Source of the DNA: an uncultured Opitutia bacterium
Lineage (GTDB): Bacteria; Verrucomicrobiota; Verrucomicrobiia; Opitutales; UBA953
Length of the DNA stretch: 40,228 nt
Direction of reading: 5' to 3'
NCBI GenBank assembly: GCA_903850885.1
Contig: CAINMU010000058.1
Location: forward strand, 1-40,228
Shown: positions 35,368-40,228 of the stretch, piece after piece
Layout: every line of letters begins with the position of its first letter
How positions within the stretch are numbered: position 1 is the first letter of the stretch
Translations under genes and position numbers: made by a program
Notes under the pieces: generated by a model
The model's input: the letters and a program-made list of their open reading frames with translations, nothing else
What the model was told of the DNA's origin: nothing
The model's database searches: none

Positions 35368-36074
35368 TCGGTAAAATCGCGGTGGGGCTCCTGCTATCGG
35401 CCAGTCTTGCCGCCGCCGAAGCTCCCGCCGCTCCGAGTTATGAAGTACGCGACCTCCAAGGCTGGTCCGTCCACGTCCGCAGCGAACTCCTGACGCCAGA
35501 AAAGAAAGCCCTCACCGAGGCCCGCCTATTGATGGTTGCCCAACAGCTGGTCGAAATCGTTCGCGTCGTGCCCGCCGCGGCCGTCACGGAGCTGCGGAAG
35601 ATTCCCCTCTGGATTTCGCCCCCCTACCCCAAGATTCCGCAACGCGCTGAATACCATCCTGGGGCCGATTGGCTGAAGAAAAACGGGCGCGACCCCGCCA
35701 TGGCCAAGGGCGTCGAATTCACCAACTTCGATATTCTCGACAAAGAAGTGCTGCGGATGCCGATGCTATCCTTGCACGAGCTCGCCCACGGCTACCACGA
35801 CCGCGTCCTCGGGGCCAATCAGCCGGACATCAAAGCCTGCTTTGCCCGCGCGGTAGCCAATAAATCCTACGACAAAGTTTCGCGCAAAAACTGGCAGGGT
35901 AAGGTCACCCCCAACGTCAAAGCCTATGCCATGACCAACCCGCATGAATTCTTCGCCGAAACCAGCGAAGCGTTCTTCGGCGAAAACGACATGTTCCCGT
36001 TCAATCGCAAGGAGCTCGAGCAACACGACCCCGAAACCGTGACCATGCTCAAGAAGATCTGGCACGGTGAATAA
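35364..36074 (+). CDS. secreted putative HEXXH zinc peptidase
   Basis: A 236-residue protein with a signal peptide (MIGKIAVGLLLSASLAAAEA) and a zincin-type motif HELAHGYH with H138, E139 and H142. About 50 residues on, NPHEFFAETSEAFFG (E195, E199) could supply the third metal ligand, as in gluzincins of the lethal-factor or M34-like kind. The central part carries WISPPYPKIPQRAEYHPGA. I do not recognise a named family. It overlaps the upstream response regulator by 4 bp, so it is translationally coupled and probably under the same control. Possible roles are cell-surface remodelling or extracellular proteolysis. Activity is inferred only from the motif. Confidence 0.7.
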   Translation: MIGKIAVGLLLSASLAAAEAPAAPSYEVRDLQGWSVHVRSELLTPEKKALTEARLLMVAQQLVEIVRVVPAAAVTELRKIPLWISPPYPKIPQRAEYHPGADWLKKNGRDPAMAKGVEFTNFDILDKEVLRMPMLSLHELAHGYHDRVLGANQPDIKACFARAVANKSYDKVSRKNWQGKVTPNVKAYAMTNPHEFFAETSEAFFGENDMFPFNRKELEQHDPETVTMLKKIWHGE

Positions 36075-36119
36075 AGACATCAGCGCCCTTGTTCGACTGC
36101 CTTAAGGGCGGGGCGCGAT

Positions 36120-36137
36120 GACATCTCATCCGATGTC
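36120..36137 (+). other. hairpin after the HEXXH peptidase gene
   Basis: GACATC and GATGTC form a perfect 6-bp stem around TCATCC, followed by TTTA, 46 bases after the stop of the peptidase gene. It could be the terminator of the regulator operon. Confidence 0.4.
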
Positions 36138-36146
36138 TTTAGGAAG

Positions 36147-36173
36147 GGACACCACCACGTGCTGTCCTCTTTT
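36147..36173 (+). terminator. hairpin with T-rich tail after the HEXXH peptidase gene
   Basis: GGACACCAC and GTGCTGTCC pair (one C-C mismatch) around CAC, followed by TCTTTT. It sits just before the REPIN-like repeats and is a better terminator candidate than the preceding hairpin. Confidence 0.45.
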
Positions 36174-36180
36174 GCCTCAG

Positions 36181-36234
36181 GTAGGGTTGAGCGCCCTCGC
36201 TCAACCGCGGCTGACCAAGGGTGGTCAGCCCTAC
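36181..36234. repeat. REPIN-like element 1: two inverted REP units (type a/b)
   Basis: Two 26-base units face each other around GC. Each unit reads GTAGGG, a 7-bp stem, loop CCCT, the paired stem, then CC: stem TTGAGCG/CGCTCAA on the plus strand and CTGACCA/TGGTCAG on the minus strand. A 55-bp segment (36184-36238) recurs exactly at 36411-36465. The reading frames crossing it are by-products of the repeat. Confidence 0.85.
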
Positions 36235-36246
36235 CAGATGCTTCGG

Positions 36247-36346
36247 GTAGGGCGGGCTCTCCGAGCCCGCCGTCGAGTCGGCCGACCTCCCCACTCGACA
36301 TCCGTATCTCCGTCCGCGAACGGACGGCTCGGAGAGCCGTCCCTAC
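36247..36346. repeat. REPIN-like element 2: two inverted REP units with a structured centre
   Basis: The left unit is GTAGGG, stem CGGGCTC/GAGCCCG, loop TCC, then CC. The right unit, read on the minus strand, is GTAGGG, stem ACGGCTC/GAGCCGT, loop TCC, then CC. The 50-base centre holds GTCGAGT/ACTCGAC arms and a perfect CCGTCCG-CGAA-CGGACGG hairpin (36310-36327) that overlaps the right unit, so alternative folds are possible. Confidence 0.85.
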
Positions 36347-36407
36347 CAAAGACCGCAGCATCCTATCCGGTTTCCGGTCTCCCTTTGAATCAAACCCTCT
36401 GCCTTGG

Positions 36408-36461
36408 GTGGGGTTGAGCGCCCTCGCTCAACCGCGGCTGACCAAGGGTGGTCAGCCCTAC
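36408..36461. repeat. REPIN-like element 3: copy of element 1
   Basis: Same layout as element 1, differing by one base in the left head (GTGGGG instead of GTAGGG). The 60 bases between elements 2 and 3 hold nothing recognisable. Between 36075 and 36473 no convincing gene is present. Confidence 0.85.
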
Positions 36462-36473
36462 CAGACGCTGACC

Positions 36474-36722
36474 TTAAAGCCTAATCCTTAAGCGAGGCGA
36501 GATAGGCGTACCGGTATCGCGTCGCGGACCCGAACCACCTTTGCTTGGACCTTTTTCCGGACCACCCAAGGCTTTCTCAAATTCCTTAGGCATTGGAGCG
36601 GTCGCGCTGAAATGGATTTCCTTACCCTGCCAGGAGAAGGTCAGCTCGGTACCCATCGCGTGCAAGAAGAGGCGCTTAAAACCTCGGGCACTACCGAGGG
36701 TCATATTAAAATCAAAATCGCC
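36474..36722 (-). pseudogene. 3' part of the RluA-family pseudouridine synthase, beyond the in-frame amber codon
   Basis: In the same reading frame as the upstream synthase, directly after the TAG at 36725-36723, the translation continues GDFDFNMTLGSARGFKRLFLHAMG and then FSWQGKEIHFSATAPMPKEF. The GD-F-N and KRLFLHA segments and the late A-P-LP-like pattern are the normal C-terminal end of RluA-family enzymes. The end is a basic Gly/Pro/Arg tail. It has no start of its own worth trusting (an internal ATG at 36704 is mid-domain). It is therefore the continuation of the upstream gene, separated by a single nonsense codon. Confidence 0.8.
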
Positions 36723-37331
36723 CTAAGTGCGGTCGCCGAGAATCGGATGACCGTGCTGGGAGGTCTGGACGCGTAGCTGGTGCGTGCGCCCGGTGCGAGG
36801 CTCCAACCGGATCAATGACAGCGGGATACCCTCTCCGGCCGCCCGCTCCCATTGGTACATCGTGATCGCGGCCAAGCCGTCGCCGCTGGCGACACCCGAA
36901 CGCACGCTATTACCAGGACCTTTGGACTTCACCAACATATCCTGCCAGGTGCCGCGCGGGGTCCGCAGCCCCCGCCCTTTGACCAGGGCGATGTATTTCT
37001 TGGAAACTTTCGATGTCGCAAAAAGTTTGCGGACGATATCCGCTAACGCTTCGTCCAGCGCGAGCAAGAGCACGCCACTGGTCGGAGAATCGAGCCGGTT
37101 GAGCAGATAAACGCGCCGGATGCCCCCCTTGCCGTCGCGGATATGAAAGGCTTCCTCTTCGTGCGAATAATTACCTTCGATCAATACGGTGCCTTTCTCG
37201 TTAGCCTCATTCGGATTAGGATGTGCCAAGATACCGTCAGGTTTTTCGACCGCGAATAAGCCGCACTCGTGCTGCTGCACCACGCGCACGCCACGGCCAA
37301 AAGGAATCCAATCAAAGGGGGCGGCACACAT
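36723..37331 (-). CDS. RluA-family RNA pseudouridine synthase, truncated by an in-frame TAG
   Basis: Converts specific uridines of rRNA or tRNA to pseudouridine. The visible 202 residues carry the catalytic NRLDSPTSG (usual HRLDxxTSG, with the catalytic Asp), KKYIALVKG and the RLEPRTGRTHQLRVQ motif, ending at HPILGDRT followed by TAG where the family has a conserved tyrosine (GDxxYG). The frame continues intact for 83 codons after it. There is no S4 domain at the N-terminus. I use the ATG at 37331, which shares its A with the last base of the TonB-like gene's stop (TGATG), over an in-frame ATG at 37400 within that gene. It may be a recent nonsense mutation, a sequencing error, or an amber-readthrough case. 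Because the C-terminal end packs against the active site, the truncated product may be inactive. Confidence 0.8.
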   Translation of the reverse strand: MCAAPFDWIPFGRGVRVVQQHECGLFAVEKPDGILAHPNPNEANEKGTVLIEGNYSHEEEAFHIRDGKGGIRRVYLLNRLDSPTSGVLLLALDEALADIVRKLFATSKVSKKYIALVKGRGLRTPRGTWQDMLVKSKGPGNSVRSGVASGDGLAAITMYQWERAAGEGIPLSLIRLEPRTGRTHQLRVQTSQHGHPILGDRT

Positions 37332-38245
37332 CAGCGGTAATGAAAACTGACGGTGACCGTATCCTCTTCGCCGAAGAGGGCGACCATATCTGGGCGCCAA
37401 GCATCAAAGGGGGCCGGTGCCATGACCGAATCTTTGCAAGCAAAGGCCATGATATTGGGCACGTCTTTCCATAGGATCTGGGCATCGGTGACGGTGCCAT
37501 CGCGATGTAGTTTGAAACGCACCACGACCCGACCTTGCGCCATGGTCTCAAAACGCGAGCGATCGATGATATCCCACCAGCTGGACTGGATGGCTTCCAT
37601 CATCCGCTGGGTATAATCCCCATAGATGCTGAAACGGGCATCGATCGCGATGACTCCGGCCCGGCCGACCCCGATATTATTCTTTAAAATCAGGCCTGTC
37701 GTACCCGAGGACACGGTGGCCTTGGGACGCTCCGGGTCGCGCGGTGCCGCGGAGGGTGGAGCGAGCGGCTTGGCCTCGACGGGTTTGCCAGGCATGGGGC
37801 CGACCGCGGCCGAAGCCGTCCCGGCCTGCCCTTCCGCCGAAACCGATTCGGGAGAATCAATCGAACGGGGTTTACCTTGGGCCACCCGAATCGTATTCTC
37901 GGTCCCAAGTGATTTTGGTAAGGATGATTTGGTCGGCGTCTTTTCGGGCACGGGCTGAGCGGCGACCTGGTTGCGCGACGCAACAAAGGGAGCGACCAAG
38001 GGCTGGGCACGATTCGCCGCGCTATTGGTCTCCGCATAACGCAGGACTGGCGGTAGCCGGGTTTCGGCAAACGGAACGGGGGCCGTCAACACCTGAACAG
38101 GATGTACCACCAAAACCGGATGATGAAAGACGGTCGGCAAGACCCAGATCAAAACGAGGTGCAGGCACAAAGAAATCCCGGCCGCAAGGAGGGCGGCTTG
38201 GAGATCAACGGGCTGGTCATCGCGCACGGTCTCGAACCTATGCAC
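37331..38245 (-). CDS. TonB-like energy transducer
   Basis: A 304-residue periplasm-spanning protein: a single membrane segment near residues 15-37 (LAAGISLCLHLVLIWVLPTVF), a long Pro/Ala/Ser-rich linker (about 60-200) and a C-terminal TonB-fold domain (about 205-304: YTQRMMEAIQSSWW, VVVRFKLHRDGTVTDA, then APFDAW). Such proteins couple the proton gradient to outer-membrane receptors or act like TolA. The GTG at 38245 is chosen; there is no ATG upstream in frame before the previous gene's stop. It follows the unknown secreted protein gene by 33 bp, and its stop overlaps the pseudouridine synthase start by one base. No ExbB/ExbD genes are in the window. Confidence 0.75.
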   Translation of the reverse strand: MHRFETVRDDQPVDLQAALLAAGISLCLHLVLIWVLPTVFHHPVLVVHPVQVLTAPVPFAETRLPPVLRYAETNSAANRAQPLVAPFVASRNQVAAQPVPEKTPTKSSLPKSLGTENTIRVAQGKPRSIDSPESVSAEGQAGTASAAVGPMPGKPVEAKPLAPPSAAPRDPERPKATVSSGTTGLILKNNIGVGRAGVIAIDARFSIYGDYTQRMMEAIQSSWWDIIDRSRFETMAQGRVVVRFKLHRDGTVTDAQILWKDVPNIMAFACKDSVMAPAPFDAWRPDMVALFGEEDTVTVSFHYR

Positions 38246-38278
38246 CCAGCCCCGGACTTCAAGCGTCGGAAAATAGGA

Positions 38279-39193
38279 TTATCGGCCCGCGAACTCTTTC
38301 GTCAACGCCGCCAAGGCCGCCCGACAATCTTCCTGGGAGCCTAAAACCACATATAACTGATAAGAATAATCTCCGGCGCGGAGCGGCTCCGCTTGATCGA
38401 GCCGGAAGACGCAATTCCACTTCACGACCTGGTCGGCCGCGAAACTGAAGCGACCATAGCCGACGGGCGGCTGACCGCGGGGCGCCTTATCCGGCGTAAA
38501 AATCCCCATAGCATGGGAACCGGAAGCCGTCGCCAGCACGACCGGATCACGGATCTCACCGTCGGCCCGGGGCAAAGCGACCAAGGCCGAGGTCTTCGCA
38601 TCGAACCTCAGTTCGCGGCTGAAAGTCGCGGGCATATAAGCCGTCAAGGCTTCGAATTGAAGGACCTTATGCGGACGATCGGCCGGCACGTTGAACGTGA
38701 CCCTGTAATCGAGCACATGATCCATGCCGGCCCGCCCGATGCGGACCTGTTTGGTAAGAAGATGGTTCGAAACCAAAGCGCGATTCTGGGCTAACTGTCC
38801 GTGGGACTTCATCCCTGGCGCGAGCCAATAAGCCATCCGGGTCCGGGTGGATAATACGCCATCTTTGATCGTCAGTACCTGTAGATCGCTGGTCGACTTC
38901 GGGCCGAGCGCATCGACCACCGAACCCGCTTCGGTCGGGTTATAACATTCGATATTAAAGACCCCGTCGACATCGGCATTGAGCGCCGATTGCAGCTGCC
39001 GGCCATGGTCATGGGAGTCGATGAATTCGACCCCTTCCCACTTTATCGAATCAATGGCGCCGGCCAGACGGTCGGTCGTGCGGATGACGATCGGTTTACC
39101 ACCGAGCTGACCCGCCAACTCCGCGTCGCCTTTCACCCGAGGGGGCGCTTCGGCTAATAGTAACGATGCAAACAGCAGGCAGAAGCATCTCAT
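38279..39193 (-). CDS. secreted protein of unknown function
   Basis: I do not recognise a named family. The 304-residue product has a signal peptide (MRCFCLLFASLLLAEA) and a beta-rich body with the segments AGAIDSIKWEGVEFID, HDHGRQLQSAL and CYNPTEAGSV. The DHGRQLQ stretch looks conserved from memory of verrucomicrobial and planctomycete secreted proteins, but without a known activity. The start is set by the signal peptide and lies after AAAGG with 8 bases spacing, one of the few plausible Shine-Dalgarno sites here. Its start overlaps the maf stop by 4 bp (ATGA), and the TonB-like gene follows 33 bp on. A carbohydrate-related role is a guess only. Confidence 0.7.
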   Translation of the reverse strand: MRCFCLLFASLLLAEAPPRVKGDAELAGQLGGKPIVIRTTDRLAGAIDSIKWEGVEFIDSHDHGRQLQSALNADVDGVFNIECYNPTEAGSVVDALGPKSTSDLQVLTIKDGVLSTRTRMAYWLAPGMKSHGQLAQNRALVSNHLLTKQVRIGRAGMDHVLDYRVTFNVPADRPHKVLQFEALTAYMPATFSRELRFDAKTSALVALPRADGEIRDPVVLATASGSHAMGIFTPDKAPRGQPPVGYGRFSFAADQVVKWNCVFRLDQAEPLRAGDYSYQLYVVLGSQEDCRAALAALTKEFAGR

Positions 39194-39783
39194 AAGTTCA
39201 GCCTTTCTAAGAGGCCCAACGCCACCAGCCGCGCTTTTAGAAATTCCACCGGTAAGCCCATGATGGTCGAGATAGGCGCTTGGAAGGATTCGATGATGAT
39301 CTCCTTGCCTTCCTGAATACCATAGGCGCCGGCCTTATCTAAAGTGTTCACCAAAGCCTGATAAAGGGTGATATCACCCTCGGTGAGGGTTTTGAATTTA
39401 ACCCAAGCCGTGACATCATGCACCTCATCAAGACCAAGCGTCGGACACAACAGACAGACGCCCGTATGGACCGTATGCTCGCGGCCGGAGAGACTCCGCA
39501 ACATCGCGCGAGATTCCGCTAAGTCAGCCGGCTTGTTCAAAGCCCGCTCGCCGAGCGCGACCGTCGTATCCGCCCCCAAGACCACCGCGGCCGGATGAAG
39601 CCGAGAGACCGCCGCGGCTTTCAAGCGAGCGTTGTGTAGGACCATCTGCGCGGGGTCGGTTGTGGGGTCCTCGTGCTCCGTCACCGCGGCCACCACGACG
39701 CGATGGGGGATATCCGCTTCGCGGAGTAGTTCCGTGCGTCGGGGCGAGGCGGAAGCGAGGATGAGTGAAAGCGGCGACGGCAC
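39190..39783 (-). CDS. maf: Maf family nucleotide pyrophosphatase
   Basis: Maf proteins hydrolyse non-canonical or pyrimidine nucleoside triphosphates and affect septum formation. The 197-residue product has the N-terminal ASASPRRTELLREA signature (SxxR loop), the catalytic region VLGADTTVAL, KPADLAESRAMLRSLSGREHTV and the DKAGAYGIQEG segment. Length matches the family. A GTG at 39783 is used; the only nearby ATG upstream is in another frame. It heads the minus-strand block with the secreted protein, TonB-like and pseudouridine synthase genes. Whether it belongs to the YhdE or YceF subgroup is not decided. Confidence 0.93.
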   Translation of the reverse strand: MPSPLSLILASASPRRTELLREADIPHRVVVAAVTEHEDPTTDPAQMVLHNARLKAAAVSRLHPAAVVLGADTTVALGERALNKPADLAESRAMLRSLSGREHTVHTGVCLLCPTLGLDEVHDVTAWVKFKTLTEGDITLYQALVNTLDKAGAYGIQEGKEIIIESFQAPISTIMGLPVEFLKARLVALGLLERLNL

Positions 39784-39896
39784 CCCCGGACATGAACGGA
39801 ATAATCCGAATAAGACAACCGCAACAGCCGATACCGTTTTCTGTCGTTTACTCCTTCCGCCCCACCCCTACCCCTATCTCCACCCCTCCCTTCGCC

Positions 39897-40228
39897 ATGC
39901 GCTTACCTCTTCTGCTGCTTCTGCTCCTCACGATTAGTCCGATGCTGACCGCGGACGAAAGTGCCCGACGCTTCCTCAATAAACCCGACAGCTGGTTCAC
40001 CTCTGCCGAAGCGAAGAAGGTCGCCACCATCATCCTGAGTTTCCAATGCGACGCCGGTGGCTGGCCGAAGAACACCGACACCATCAGCAAAGCCTATGAA
40101 GGCGACCGGTCGAAGCTCCAACCCACCTTCGACAACAAGGGCACCGTCGACGAACTCCGCTTCATGGCGCGCATGTTCAACGCCACCCAAGACGAGACCT
40201 ACCGTAAATCGTTCGACCGCGGACTAGC
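39897..40228 (+). CDS. PL10-type pectate lyase, cut by the right window edge
   Basis: The visible 110 codons hold a signal peptide (MRLPLLLLLLLTISPMLTA) and the N-terminal part of a family 10 polysaccharide lyase: WFTSAEAKKVATIILSFQ, then DAGGWPKNTD and FDNKGTVDELRFMARMF, which are highly characteristic. PL10 enzymes cleave polygalacturonate by beta-elimination, with a catalytic region that would lie beyond the edge. The ATG at 39897 is set by the signal peptide and preceded by a C/T-rich leader. It is divergent from maf with 113 bp between the starts. Completeness cannot be judged. Confidence 0.88.
   Translation, partial: MRLPLLLLLLLTISPMLTADESARRFLNKPDSWFTSAEAKKVATIILSFQCDAGGWPKNTDTISKAYEGDRSKLQPTFDNKGTVDELRFMARMFNATQDETYRKSFDRGL

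Noticed and set aside
36080-36491. Open reading frames of about 93-110 codons on both strands in the repeat region
   Set aside because: They run through the REPIN-like palindromes and contain the same peptide twice because of the repeat. They have no start context, no domain and overlap each other.
1-40228. CRISPR arrays, prophage, insertion sequences, defence islands, tRNA or rRNA genes
   Set aside because: No regularly spaced repeats, transposase or phage genes, and no tRNA cloverleaf or rRNA segment was seen on reading the sequence; the absence was not tested by software.

Overview
The window looks like chromosomal DNA of a free-living, polymer-degrading member of the Verrucomicrobiota, most likely near the Opitutia class. 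That placement is inferred from gene content and style; no ribosomal RNA gene is present. The clues are the paired DUF1592 cytochrome-like and DUF1552 genes, a ThuA-domain protein, a formylglycine sulfatase, an M60-type mucin peptidase, a GspK/PilX-like giant protein resembling Verru_Chthon cassette proteins, a PL10 pectate lyase, GC-rich coding sequence, and an almost complete lack of Shine-Dalgarno sequences.

Layout, left to right. Positions 1-5835 hold the start of leuC (minus), then purU, a secreted M60-like metallopeptidase, and a phosphotransacetylase whose catalytic and regulatory halves are two adjacent genes in the reverse of the enterobacterial fusion order. Positions 5839-15323 are all minus strand: an amidohydrolase, a DUF2339 membrane protein behind an apparently leaderless promoter, nagA-nagB for amino sugar catabolism, and the DUF1592-DUF1552 pair. 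Positions 15450-18078 (plus) carry a comM/yifB ATPase and a secreted ThuA protein ending at a strong terminator. Positions 18134-21378 (minus) hold a sulfatase, a Gfo/Idh/MocA oxidoreductase and a gluconokinase, probably one sugar-use unit. Positions 21481-28287 (plus) hold a dapF homologue with both catalytic cysteines replaced by serine, a SWIM/SNF2 helicase, tatC with an acidic tail, a secreted zinc-finger protein, a long-chain polyprenyl diphosphate synthase and a possible 34-residue membrane protein.

Positions 28291-33809 are mixed: a DUF192 lipoprotein, a methyltransferase, a PHB-depolymerase-like esterase, a Bax-inhibitor-1 protein and the pilin-like giant protein. Divergent from the last is a tandem pair of LuxR-type response regulators without a kinase, the second overlapping a secreted HEXXH protein gene. 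A non-coding stretch at 36075-36473 contains three REPIN-like palindromic elements built from six copies of one covarying hairpin unit. The minus-strand block 39783-36474 is maf, a secreted protein of unknown function, a TonB-like protein and an RluA-family pseudouridine synthase interrupted by an in-frame amber codon. The right edge cuts a PL10 pectate lyase.

The genes with clear roles point to breakdown of sulfated and amino-sugar polymers and glycoproteins outside the cell (sulfatase, M60 peptidase, pectate lyase, esterase), followed by uptake and central metabolism (TonB, nagAB, gluconokinase, oxidoreductase, pta). No defence system, CRISPR array, prophage, tRNA or rRNA gene was seen. The most unusual signals are the REPIN-like cluster, the double-serine DapF, the amber-interrupted pseudouridine synthase, and the translation-start pattern (C tetrads directly before ATG, and leaderless-type promoters).
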